Shown here: one piece after another, positions 1 through 10,740 of the stretch
Position numbering within the stretch: the stretch's first letter is position 1
How the letters are laid out: each line of letters starts with the position of its first letter
Assembly: GCA_049999725.1 (NCBI GenBank)
Contig: JBNGIS010038139.1
Coordinates: forward strand, 1 to 24,517
Origin: Haplomitrium mnioides
Lineage: Eukaryota > Marchantiophyta > Haplomitriopsida > Calobryales
Direction of reading: 5' to 3'
DNA length: 24,517 nt
The notes under the pieces: model-generated
The model's input: the letters and a program-made list of their open reading frames with translations, nothing else
Database searches by the model: none
What the model was told of the DNA's origin: nothing
Position numbers and translations under genes: made by a program

Positions 1-103
1 AAAAGCTTCTGGTAATTCCTTTCTTTGGAACTTTATTTAATTATTTGTTTTTGCATTGAATATTTTGTAAATTTTTGTTGTTTTTTAAAAACTTACGGTC
101 CAT

Positions 104-250
104 GTGCTCTTGGACTTCGAACTCCACGTCGGCATAGACTTCAAAGTCCCTGCTAGCATTGACTTCGAAGTCCATGCCGGCATAGACTTCGAAGTCCTTG
201 CTAGCATTGACGTCGAAGTCCATGTGCACATGGAGTTTGATGTCCCTACT
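104..250. repeat. 24-bp tandem repeat with palindromic core
   Basis: Six units start at 113, 137, 161, 185, 209 and 233, a strict 24-bp period; the last one or two are degenerate. The core GACTTCGAAGTC is a perfect 12-bp palindrome. Units alternate between a CATAGACTTCGAAGTCC type and a GCATTGACTTCGAAGTCC type, so the higher-order period is 48 bp. Because 24 is a multiple of three, both strands stay open across the repeat. The plus strand reads an eight-residue motif of the form xIDFEVxA, and the minus strand reads a similar acidic/aromatic octapeptide. No start context or flanking domain supports a gene, so I call this a minisatellite rather than a protein repeat. Confidence 0.85.
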
Positions 251-767
251 CGCCTATTTGATGGGTGTGCATGTTGTTGGTGCCTTAATATTCAATCATG
301 CTCTCTCTTCGAGGGTCTTCTTAACGCACGGAAACTTGAGAAGCGATTCCAATTTGACAGTTACTGTGCTCAACAAAATATTATGTGACTTTGAAGGCTT
401 GCTGCCTCCAACTTTGTATCTTTAGCTGGACAACACAACATGAGAGAATAAGAATTCTATTATGTTTGGATATCTTAGTCTCCTTATTTCCAAGAATGTT
501 TTTTGAAAAATCAAGGTTGGATTTCTCATGGTTGGCCATACTCATGATCAAATTGATCAAATGCTTAGCCAATTCTTGAAATGTTTAAAACATGTCAAAG
601 CTTTCACAATCCTTAATCTAAGCAAAGCGCTTCAATTATCCTATAATCCTAAACCTCACGTGACTCTTTTGTTGGAAACTTGGGATTTCAAAATGTTTCT
701 ATAGCAAAGTCCTTTTCTGGTTCAAAGAATACATGATATTACTTTCAATCAACAATTCAAGTTCTAA
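251..767. other. AT-rich region without recognisable gene
   Basis: Only short ORFs of about 60 codons occur on both strands (385-579 plus and 381-572 minus overlap each other almost exactly). None has a recognisable motif. A TAA at 765-767 closes the reading frame upstream of the broken gene that follows. No RNA gene or repeat is visible. This stretch has no counterpart beside copy R, because the satellite array occupies that place there. Confidence 0.5.
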
Positions 768-1809
768 TTATATGATTCCAAAACAAAGATTTGGAGCAAA
801 CGGTTCTCAACAAGTGAATTTTCGCTACCTATGGATGGTATTTGTCAACTCAAGTGCCTATATGAAGTGGAGAAAGAAATTTTAAGTTCAATGTTGATTC
901 CTCTCAAGGCATATTCTGAAATCAAACGATCTCAAAAGGAAGAAAGAGAAGTGGATGCCGAAAAAGTAGTAATTTCAATAAGGGACAACATAAGTGAGAA
1001 CTACTACAAGTTCTTTACAGATTTTGATATTCAATGGTGGAATGACTTTTTTCTTGTCCCAACAAGAGACTACGGCTTATATCCTTGAAAGAAAAAGACG
1101 ACGACTCAAAGCACAATTTACCTTTCCACCTTCACAACAGTCAAACACTTGTAATGATTTTCAAAATGTTTGTCCAGATTCTTAGCTTCAAGCTCTACAA
1201 ACAGAAGAAGATACTCTAGTACAGCAAATACTTTCTACATGTCGAGCAATCTATGATGAAGGACCTAGGCCGCGAGAAGGGACTCTTTTGCACAATACTC
1301 GATACGAGCATAAACTTGGCAATCTACATGATTTGAAAGCTAGAATGTTTATTTGTGTTTTTGCGTCTCTAGATCCAAAGAGCATGCTTTTTTGGGTTGC
1401 CAAAGTTCCCAAAGTTTTGTCTTTTGATGAAGAAGATCCGCCAAACTTGAAATGAGTACGAGTTCAATGGTTTGCTTGTTTGGCTGAAGATGCATTTTCT
1501 AGTCAATACTTCTCAGAAAAAATAGCAGCAACAAAAAGGAAACAAAAATCCAAGCTACATATTGATATACTTGATTTGACACAAATCACGATTCTGTCGT
1601 TTGATTTTCTGCTCACCCACAAAAACCAATTGAGGAAAACCACTCTAACTACCATTAAAGCAAATGTATTTGAGTACGAAAGACAAAAAACCCTCAATCC
1701 TATAATGTTTCAAAGATGTTCAATCAATGTCATTAATACTGAGACAGATCAAACAAACCTTGATGAATCTTCTGAAGCTGAATCCAAACAAATTGAGACC
1801 AGCGACTAA
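768..1809 (+). pseudogene. Broken gene copy L, unrecognised protein family
   Basis: I do not recognise this protein. It reads open from 768 in one frame through a charged stretch (EEREVDAEK) and an aromatic patch (DIQWWNDFF, about 1025-1052). It then needs a one-base shift at the CCC of 1058-1060 to continue in the next frame. Copy R lacks the extra base there, so a +1 insertion in copy L is likely. The second frame has a basic segment (ERKRRRLKAQ, about 1085-1114), TAG at 1183-1185, a PREGTLLH stretch, LFWVAKV near 1388, TGA at 1453-1455, then VQWFA and an uninterrupted tail to TAA at 1807-1809. The tail includes FDFLLTHKNQLRKTTL and an acidic serine-rich end. The spaced FWVAKV / VQWFA strands recall small beta-barrel folds such as BAH or Tudor, but this is a weak inference. 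The start is unknown; 768 only follows an in-frame stop. Two stops and a frameshift make an intact product unlikely. Confidence 0.7.
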
Positions 1810-2398
1810 AGTCCTTCAACAATTTTGTTCTATATTTTGTTTTTGCAAATCTGGTATAATTTAATATGATCATTTCCAAAAGTATTTGAAAATCGTTTTT
1901 AGTAACTTGTTGGATTTTCGGCAAACTTGAACTTGTGACCGTAAATCATTCCAAGTTGAATGTTGTTCTCTGTAAATGAAACTTTAATTCATAGTTAATA
2001 CTTTTTTCTGTTTCGTAGAAATATTTTCATCTCCAAAATATAAGTATTTTGCTATCAACTTTTAAGGTTATTATCTCGCTGAGGCATCTGCCTAAATTGA
2101 CTTAATTGTTTTTCTTTTTAAGACTTTGTTGTAAAAATTTAAATCTTTAGCGTTGTTTGACTCAAAAGAAGAGCTTTGTACCCATTTTTACTTTTAGATT
2201 CCAAATTAGAAATCAAAATCTTTTGCATACGTAGAGTTTGTTGCAAAAAATAGGATGTTTATAGTTTGTATTCTCGGTTGTAGAAGTGTGAACCCTATGT
2301 GCGCATAGACTTTGATTTGCAAACAAAACGTACAAAAACTCTTCTACAGAACTTAAAACCTAGCTTCTTGTTAGTATTTGTTGTGGAATGTTGAGATT
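1810..2398. other. Non-coding 3' flank of copy L
   Basis: This AT-rich sequence has no gene, but it is alignable to 21487-22103 after the broken gene in copy R. Shared words include ATTCCAAGTTGA (1949 onward), GTAAATGAAACT and CAAATTGACT-like blocks. A lone half-unit resembling the downstream 52-bp repeat (CCTATGTGCGCATAGACTTT, 2293-2312) sits here and has a counterpart in copy R. The homology past the stop codon shows that a genomic segment was duplicated, not a processed transcript. Confidence 0.6.
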
Positions 2399-2650
2399 GT
2401 GAGTTTGGATTCCAATGCCCACATAGACTTTGGGGTGGAGTGGTCAGATGGTGAGTTCGGATTCCTAGGCGCACCTAGACTTTGAGGTGGAGTGTTCAGT
2501 TGGTGAGTTTGGATTCCTATGCGCACATAGACTTTGGGGTGGAGTGTTCACTTGTTGAGCTTAGATTATTAAGTGTGCATAGACTTTGGAGTGGAGTGTT
2601 CACATGTTGAGCTTGGATTTCTATGCACGCATAAACTTTGGAGTGGAAGT
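2399..2650. repeat. 52-bp minisatellite, five units
   Basis: Units start at 2399, 2451, 2503, 2555 and 2607, exactly 52 bp apart; the fifth is partial. Each carries GGATTCCTATGCGCACATAG, in which CTATG and CATAG form short inverted arms, then ACTTTGGGGTGGAGTGTTCA. Because 52 is not a multiple of three, the frame rotates and the repeat is unlikely to be coding. Copy R has only about two units, so copy number changed after the duplication. Confidence 0.92.
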
Positions 2651-3531
2651 CCAAAAGTTCTACTTCTCATGCATAACCCTTAAGCTTCTTCATACAAAGA
2701 CAACCGCTTACAACTTTGTTTGTACACAAGTCATAGACTCTTTTGTAGATCTTGAGACCTTTGTTTGGTTGAATCAAGTCTAAAACTTGGACATGTTTCT
2801 TGTTTACAATCTTAATGCAATCTCCTTAGCTATTGCCTTTTTGATTATGAACTATGATACGTTTTTCTATATGCTTTGTTGAACTATGAAATATTTTTAA
2901 TTGCTGGAACCTTTTTGAAAGCCTACATTCACTTTCAATTCCATGGATTTTCAACTTAAACTGAAAGCTTTCTTTCTTCTTGACGTTTAAGATAAAGCTC
3001 CTAAATCGATGCAATGTTTCGTTTTCTTTGTTTTTGTGTTTACCATTGCAAAGTCATTTCCTTGACTTCTAGTCCACTCAGGCTTTTTCTTTGTGTTTTG
3101 CAATATTTTTCCAACAAAAAAGTTTGAAAGAGCACCATGTCTACACGCGCCTAAAGTTGTGCAATGAAATATATTTCAAAATAGTTTCTTGGAACATGTA
3201 TTTAAACTTTTAGGCTTAGAATTGTAATCAATGATAAATGCACTTTTTTGATGAAAACTTACCATAATTTTTATGATTAAAAAAAATTCGAGTTTTCCAA
3301 TATTTTCATAAAAACTAGTAATATTGATTGATTTTGCATAACAAAATTGAGTTTCACTCTATTACGCTTGCTGAAATGACCAAAAACAAATCCAAAAAAC
3401 TCATGTACTTTTTGTTTTTAAAAATTAACCTCGTTTTTTTTATGGTTTTTGATACGAAAAATCACAATTTTTCCAAAAAAAAAGAAGTTCTTGTTCTGAG
3501 TAGCCTGTTCCTGGTTCAAAGTAGCGATTGT
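2651..3531. other. AT-rich spacer between copy L and array
   Basis: No gene, RNA or strong repeat is seen. The first about 230 bp are still alignable to copy R. The rest (about 2880-3531) would lie beyond the copia insertion in copy R and has no counterpart in the window. Homopolymer runs of A and T are common near 3270-3490. The satellite begins within ATCTATCTCTAAAACTAC near 3532, with no duplicated target site or terminal inverted repeat at the junction. Confidence 0.55.
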
Positions 3532-6500
3532 TATCTATCTCTAAAACTACAAATGACGTATAATGCAATGCATATAAAGTTCTATCTCTAAAAGTAAAAA
3601 TGAGCTTTAATGCATGGATGGAAAGCTCTACATCTAGAACTACAAATGATATATAATGCATTCATGTAGCGATATATCTATAGAACTACAAATAATCCAA
3701 AATGCATAGATGTTAAGATATATCTCTAGAACTACAAATTACCTACGTATAATTACCTACATATAATGTATGGATGTAAAGATCTATCTTTAGAACTACA
3801 AATTACTTTTAATGCATGCATGTAAAGATCTATCTCTAGAAGTAAAAATGATCTTTAATGCATGCATGTAAAGATCTATCTCTAGAACTATAAATGACCT
3901 ATAATGCATGCATGTAAATATCTATCTCTAGAACTACAAATGACCTTTAACGCATGTATGTAAAGACGTATCTCTAGAACTACAAATGGCTGTTAATGCA
4001 TACACGTGAAGAGCTATCTCTAGAACTACAAATGACCTTTAATGCATGCATGTAAAGATCTGTTTTTAGAACTACAAATGACCTACAATGCATAAATCTA
4101 AAGATATATCTCTAGAACAACAAATGACCTACAATGCATACGTGTAAAGATCTTTCTCTAAAACTACAAATGACCTACAATGCATGCATGTAAGAATCTA
4201 TCTCTAGAAACACAAATGACCTTTGATGCATGTATGAATAGATCTATCTCTAGAACTACAAATGACCTATAGTAGATGCATGTAAAGATCTATCTCTAGA
4301 ACCACGAATGAGCTATAATACATGTGAAAATGTATCTCTAGAATTGCATATCAACTATAATGAAGATCTATCTCTAGAACTACAAACGAACTTTACTACA
4401 TGCATGTAAAGATCTATCTGTAGAACTACAAACTACCTACAATGTATGCATGTAAAGATCTATCTCTAGAACCAAAAATGACCTATAATACATGTATGTA
4501 AAGATCTATCTCTAGAACTCTAAATGACTTATAATGCATACATGTTGAGATATATCTCTAGAACTACAAAAAACCTATAATGCATGCATGTAAAGATCTA
4601 TCTCTAGAACTACAAATAACATAGAATGTAAGCATGTAAAGATTTGTATCTATAACAATGAATGACCTACAATGCATGTGAAGATGTATCTCAAGAACTA
4701 CACATCAACTACAATGCGTGTAAAAATGTTTCTCAAAAATCATATGCACTAGATTTGTTTTCAGAATTATATGTCATATATAATGCATGTGAAGATCTGT
4801 CTCTAGAGCTCCAAATGGTTGTTAATGCATACATGTGAAGAGCTATCTTTTGAACTACAAATGACCTATAATGTATGCATGTAAACATTTATCTCTAGAA
4901 CTAGAAACAACCTATAATGCATGCATCTAAAGATCTATATCTAGAACTTCACATGACTTATAGTGCATGTATGTACACATCTATATGTAGAACTACAAAC
5001 GACCTACAATGCATGTTAAGAAATATGTTTCCAGATTATTACACGCACTACATTTGTTTTTAGAATTGCACATCATGTATAATGCATGCAAAGATCTTTC
5101 TCTAAAACTACAAATGACCTTTACTTTATGCATGTAAAGATATATCTCTAGAACTAAAATCACCTACAATGCATACATACAAAAATATATCTCTAGAACA
5201 ACAAATGACTTATGATGCATGCATGTTAAGATCCATTTCTAAAACTAAAAATGACGTATAATGCATGTATGTAAAGATCTGTCTCTAGAATTACGAATGA
5301 CCTTTAGTTTATAGACATAAAGATCTATGTGTACAACTACAAATGACCTTTATTAGATGCATGTAGAGATCTATTTCTACAACTACAAATGTTCTATAAT
5401 GCATGCATGTAAAAGTCTATCTCTAGAACTACTAATGAGCTATAATGCATGCATGTAAAGATCTATCTTTGGAGCTATAAATGACCTATAATGTATGCAT
5501 GTAAATATCTATCTCTAAAGCCATGAATGACCTATAATGGATGTGATGATGTATCTCTAGAATTACATATAACCTAAAAATACATGTAAAATTGTTTCTA
5601 AAAAATTATATGCAATACATTTGTTTTAGGAATTATGTGTCATATATAATGCATGTGAAGATTTATCTCTAGAACTACAAATAACCTATATTGCATGCAT
5701 GTAAAGATCTATCTCTAGAACTACAAGCAAACTACAATGCATACATCAAAAGATCTAATTCTAGAACTACAGATGACCTATAATGCACGCATGTAGAAAT
5801 CTATACAACTACAAATGACTTACAATGCATGTGAATAAATATATTTCTAGAAAATAACATGCACTAGATTTGTTTTTAGGAGTTGCATATTATGTATAAT
5901 GCATGTACGGATCTATCTCTAGAACTACAAATGACCTTTACTGCATGCATGTAAAGATCTATGTCTAGAATTACAAATGACTTTTACTGCATGCATGTAA
6001 AGATCTATGTCTAGAATTACAAATAACCTACAATTCATGCATGTAAAGATCTATATCTAGAACTACAAATGATCTACAATGCATGCATGTTAAGATCTAT
6101 GTTTGAAACTACAAACCAACTCTTATACATGCATCTTAAGATCTTTCTCTAGATCTACAAATGATCTATAATGTACGCATCTAAAGACCTATCTCTAGAA
6201 CTGAAAATGACCTGTAATGCATGCATGTAAAGATCTATCTCTAGAACTACAAATGACCTATAATGCATACATGTAGACATATATCTCTAGAACAACAAAT
6301 GATCTATAAGACCTACAAATGACCTATGATGCATGCATGTAAAGATCTATCTCTAGAACCACAAATGACCTATAATGTATGCATGTAAAGATCTATCTCA
6401 ACAACCACAAATGACTTAAAATGCATGTGAAGATGTATCTCTAGAATTACACATCAACTATAATGCATCTAAAAATGTTTTTAGAAAAATTACATGCACT

Positions 6501-8124
6501 TTATTTGTTTATAGAATTATCTGTCATAGATAATGCATGTGGAGATCTATCTCTAGAACTTCAAATTACCTATAATACATGCATCTAAAGATCTATCTCT
6601 AGAACTACAAATGACCTATAATGCATGCATGTGAAGATCTTTCTCTAGAATTACAAATAGCCTACAATGCATGGATGTGAAGATGTATCTCTAGAATTGC
6701 ATATGACCTCTAATGCCCGCATGTAGAGATCTATCTCTAGAACTTCAATTGACCTATAATGCATGTGAAAAAAAATGTTTCCCAAAAGTTATATGTATTA
6801 CATCTTTTTTAGAAATATACATTATATATAATGGATGTGAAGATCTACTTCTAGAACTACAAATTACCTTTACCGCATGCATGTGAAGATCTATCTCTAA
6901 AACTACAAAAGATATATCTCTAGAACTACAAATGACCTATAATGCATGCATGTAAAGATCTATCTCTAAAACTACAAATGACTTTCAATGCATGTATGTA
7001 AAGATCTATCTCTAGAAATACAAATAACCTTCTAATACATGGATGGAAAGATCTACAACTAGAACTACAAATGACCTACAATGCATATATGTAAAGATCT
7101 ATCTCTAGAACTACAAATGTCCTATAATGCATGAATGTAAAGATCTATCTCTAGAACTTCAAATGACCTACAATGCATGCATGTAAAGATGTGTCTTGAG
7201 AACTACAAATGATGTATAATGCACACACGTAAAGATCTATTTCCAAAACTAAAAATGACCAATGATGCATTCATGTAATGATATGTCTCTAGAACTACAG
7301 ATGCATTATAATGCATGTGAAGATATATCCCTAGAAATATACGTCAACTTTAATGCATGTAAAGATTTTTTTTCAAAACTTTTATACAAATTTTTTTTTT
7401 TGAGAATTACATGTCATCTATAGTGCATGTGAAGATGTGTCTCTAGAACTTTAGATGACCTATAGTGTATGCATGTGAAGATCTATCTCTAGAATTACAA
7501 ATGACCTATAATGCATCCATGTAAAGATCTATCTCTAAAACTACAAATGTCAGATAATGCATGCATGTAAAGATCTATCTCTAGAACTACAAATGACCTC
7601 TAATGCATGCGTGTAAAGATCTATCTATAGAACTACAAATGACCTATAGTGTATACATGCAAAGATCTATCTCTAGAGCCACAAATGACCTACAATGAAT
7701 GGAAAGATGTATCTCTAAAATTGCATATCAATTGTAATGCATGTAGAAATGTTTCTAAAAAAATTATATGCACTAAATTTGTTTTTAGAGTTATCTGCCA
7801 TATATAATGCATTTGCAGATTTCCATCTAGAACTACAAATGACCTATAATGCATGCATGTAAAGATATATCTATAGAACTACAAATGACTTATAATGCAT
7901 GCATGTAAAGATTTTTCTCTAGAACTACAAAAAACCTAAAATGCATGCATGTAAGAATCTATCTCTAGAACTTCAAATGAATTATAATGCATACATGTAG
8001 AGTTATATCTCTAGAAGAGCAAATGATCCTCAATGCATGCATGTAAAGATAAATATCTAAATCTACAAATGACGTATAATGTAATGCATGTAAAGATCTA
8101 TTTCTAAAACCATGAATGACCTAT

Positions 8125-8248
8125 AATGCATGTGAAGATGTATCTCAAGAATTACACATCAACTATAATGTATATAAAAATGTTTCTAAAAAAATTACAT
8201 ACACTACATTTGTTTTTAGAATTATGTGTCATATATTATGCATGCAAA
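8125..8248. repeat. Diverged satellite block, representative of 27
   Basis: Interspersed among standard monomers is a block of about 112 bp made of three altered monomers. The first is a 42-bp unit with GAAGATGTATCTC and ACACATCAAC. The second is a 43-bp unit with AAAAATGTTTCT and CACTACAT. The third is a truncated 27-bp unit TTGTTTTTAGAATT...TCATATAT that lacks the ATGCATGCAT head. The ACTACATTTGTTTT anchor or a close variant occurs near 4747, 5046, 5613, 5862, 6497, 6796, 7386, 7771, 8202, 8501, 9891, 10134, 11065, 11539, 11792, 12542, 12745, 13311, 13562, 14405, 15016, 15951, 17715, 18878, 19220, 19518 and 20176. A shorter subtype lacks the ACACATCAAC unit and joins GTGAAGAAATATGTTT directly (for example near 5016, 5830, 8465, 11760, 17680, 19190, 19490). 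Confidence 0.85.
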
Positions 8249-8384
8249 GATCTAACATTAGAACTAGAGATGACTTATAGTGCATGCATGTAAAGATCTA
8301 TCTTTAGAACTACAAGTGACCTATAATGCATGCATGAAAATATTTATCTCTAGAACTATAAAAAACCTATAATGCATGCATTTA

Positions 8385-8895
8385 AAGATATATCTCTAGA
8401 ACTACAGACAACCTACAATGCATGCATGTACAGATCTATATGTAGAACTACAAATGACCTATACTTCATGTGAGAAAATATGTTTCTGAAAAATTAGATG
8501 CACTACATTTGTTTTGAGAATTACATGTCACTATAATGCTTGTTAAGATCTTTCTGTAGAACTTTGAATGACTTGTAATGCATGCATGTTAAAATCTATC
8601 TCTAGAACTATAAATGACATATAATGCATGCATGTAAAGATCTATCTCTAGAACTACAAATGATCTTTAATACATGCATGTAAAGATCTATCTCTAGAAC
8701 TACAATGAGCTATAATGCATAGATGTAAAGATATATCTCTAGAGCAGCAAATCATGTATAATGCATGCATGTAAAGATTTATCTCTAAAACTTCAAATAA
8801 CGTAAAATGCATGCATGTAGGGATCTATTTCTAGAACTACAAATGACTTATAATGGATGGATGTAAAGATCTTTTTCTACAAGTACAAATGACCT
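8385..8895. repeat. Intra-array duplication, mate at 11676-12187
   Basis: About 510 bp recur at an offset of 3291-3292. Diagnostic shared variants are TATACTTCATGTGAGAAAAT, ATGCTTGTTAAGATCTTTCT, GAACTTTGAATGACTTGTAA, TAATGGATGGATGTAAAG and TTTTTCTACAAGTACAAATG. Their order and spacing match, so this is a block duplication of many monomers and not independent variation. Confidence 0.88.
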
Positions 8896-8914
8896 ATAAT
8901 GCATGCATGTGTCC

Positions 8915-9363
8915 TATATATTGCATGTTAAGATCTATCTCTAGAACTAGAAACGACCTATAATGCATGCATGTAAAGATCTATCTCCAGTACTACAAAT
9001 GACCTATAATGTATGCATGTAAGGATCTATCTCTAAAACTACAAATCACCTTTGATGCATGTAAGTGAAGATCTGTCTCTAGAACTACAAAAATATATCA
9101 TGCATGCATGTAAAGATCTATCTCTAGAACTGCAAACGACCTTTAATGCATGCATGTAAATATCTATGTGTAGAACTACAAATGACTTACAATGCATGCA
9201 TGTAAAGATCTTTCTCTAGAACTGCAAATTACCTTTCATGCATGCATGTAAAGATCTTTCTCCAGAACTATAAACGACCTATAATGCATGCATGTAAAGA
9301 TCTATCCCTAGAACTACAATCGAATTATAATGCATGCATGGAAAGATCTATCTCTAGAACTAC
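8915..9363. repeat. Intra-array duplication, mate at 15980-16428
   Basis: About 450 bp recur. Over 9043-9363 the offset is a constant 7065, with no net indel. Shared rare variants include AAATCACCTTTGATGCATGT, CTACAAAAATATAT, GAACTGCAAA..ACCTTTCATG and ACAAT[C/T]GAATTATAATGC followed by GCATGGAAAG. The left end of the 8915 copy follows an irregular join (GCATGTGTCCTATATATTGC) that looks like a recombination breakpoint. Confidence 0.87.
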
Positions 9364-9570
9364 AAATTACCTTTAATGCATGCATGTAAAGATCCATCTC
9401 TAGAGCTATGAATGAGCTATAATGCATGAATGTAAAAGTCTTTCTCTAAAACGACAAGTTGCCTATAATGCATGCATTAAAACATCTATCTCTAGAACTA
9501 CAAATGATCTTAAATGCATGCATCTAAAGATCTATCTCTAAAACTACAAATTACTTTATAATGCATGCGT

Positions 9571-9687
9571 CTATCGACTAGAGGTTGTTCACCTTGGAGA
9601 CCTAATGCGGTTATGAGTACGACCGGACGCGATCAGTAATCGCTCCTCTAGATTTTCAAGGGCCACCAGGGGCGCACCGGACACCGT
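9571..9687 (-). rRNA. Degenerate 25S/28S rRNA fragment in the satellite
   Basis: The plus strand reads the reverse complement of a conserved stretch of eukaryotic large-subunit rRNA. It includes GGTTGTTCACCTTGGAGACC, then GCGGTTATGAGTACGACCGG and ATTTTCAAGGGCC near GGGGCGCACCGGACACCG, so the rRNA sense strand is minus. The piece is about 117 bp. Several differences from the conserved rRNA (CCTAATGCGG for CCTGATGCGG, CTAGATTTTC for CCGGATTTTC, GGCCACCAGGGG for GGCCGCCGGGGG) are transitions, some at former CpG sites, as expected of a non-functional methylated copy. It interrupts the array cleanly: satellite ends at ATGCATGCGT and resumes as GTGTAAACATCTATCTC. It is far too short to function and is not an rDNA unit. 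Confidence 0.92.
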
Positions 9688-10287
9688 GTAAACATCTATC
9701 TCTTGAACTACAAATGACCTATAATGCATGCATGTAAAGATCTATCTCTAGAACTACAAATAACCTATAATGAATGCATGTAAAAATCTATCTCTAGAAC
9801 TATGAATGACCCAAAATGCATGTGAAGATGTATTTCAAGAACTACACATGAATTGTAATGCATGTAAAAATATTTCCTGAACATTATATGCACTTTATTT
9901 GTTTTTAGAATTATCACTCATATATAAAGCATGTGAAGATCTTTATAGAACTACAAATGATCTATAATGCATGCATGCAAAGATCTATCTCTCGAACTAC
10001 AAATAACCTATAATGTATGCATATAAAGATCTTTCTTTAGAACCAAAAATGCTCTAAAATGCATGTGAAGATGTATCTCTAGCATTACACGTCAAAGTTA
10101 ATTAATGCAAAAATGTTTCTCAAAAGTTATATGCACTACATTTGTTTTTTTATATCTATCTCTCATATATAATGCATGTGAAGATGTATCTCTAGAACTA
10201 CAAATGAGGTAGAATTCATGAATGTAAAGATCTATCTCTAGAAGTAAGAATGACCTATGATGCATGCATGTAAAGATCTATCTCTAG

Positions 10288-10740
10288 AACTACAAATGTT
10301 CTACAATGAATGCATGTAAAGATGTATCTCTAGAAATAAAAATGACCTATAATGCGAGGATGTGAGGATCTATCTCTAGAACTACAAATGAGATGTAATG
10401 CATGCATGTAGAGATATAGCTCTAGAACTACAAATGACATATAATGCATAGATATTAAAATACATCTCTAGAACTTCAAATGATCTATAATGCATGCATG
10501 TAGGAATCTATCTCTAGAACTACAAATTAACTTTAATGCATGCATGTAAAGATCTATCTCTAGCACTACAAATGACTTATAATGTAGACTTGTGAAAATA
10601 TATCCCTATAACTACAAATGACCTATGATGCATGCATGTAAGTATTTATCTCTAGAACTACACATGTCTTTTTATGATTGAATGTAAAGATCTATCTCTA
10701 AAACTACAAATGACCTTTAATGCATGCATGTAAAGATCTA
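10288..10740. repeat. Intra-array duplication, mate at 13668-14120
   Basis: The offset is 3380 at every anchor checked: AAATGTT (10294/13674), CATAGATATTAAAATACATC (10447/13827), TAGCACTACAAATGAC (10561/13941) and AAACTACAAATGACCTTTAA (10701/14081). Weaker similarity continues upstream with the offset changed to about 3428, close to one extra monomer. Confidence 0.9.

Larger units (their letters stand above)
993..2878 (+). repeat. Flanking direct duplication, copy L
   Basis: This segment aligns collinearly with 20672-22437. The alignment begins at AGTGAGAACT (993 in L, 20672 in R) and runs through the broken coding region, the 3' flank and the 52-bp minisatellite. It ends at the TTTTTGATT and GAACTATGA words near 2840-2852 (R 22399-22413). 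Divergence is substantial, with many substitutions and small indels, so the duplication is old. Both copies have the same orientation and are separated by the satellite array. Confidence 0.88.

Noticed and set aside
381-579. Overlapping 63-64 codon ORFs on both strands
   Set aside because: No motif or conservation evidence; I briefly considered a gag remnant on the minus strand but found no zinc knuckle or other anchor.
657-662. CACGTG G-box upstream of copy L
   Set aside because: A single six-base match in AT-rich DNA without a supported transcription start is not evidence of a promoter.
1141-1190. Intron explaining the shared TAG at 1183
   Set aside because: A GT...TAG interval here would be only about 40 bp, too short for a usual plant intron, and the downstream shared TGA would remain.
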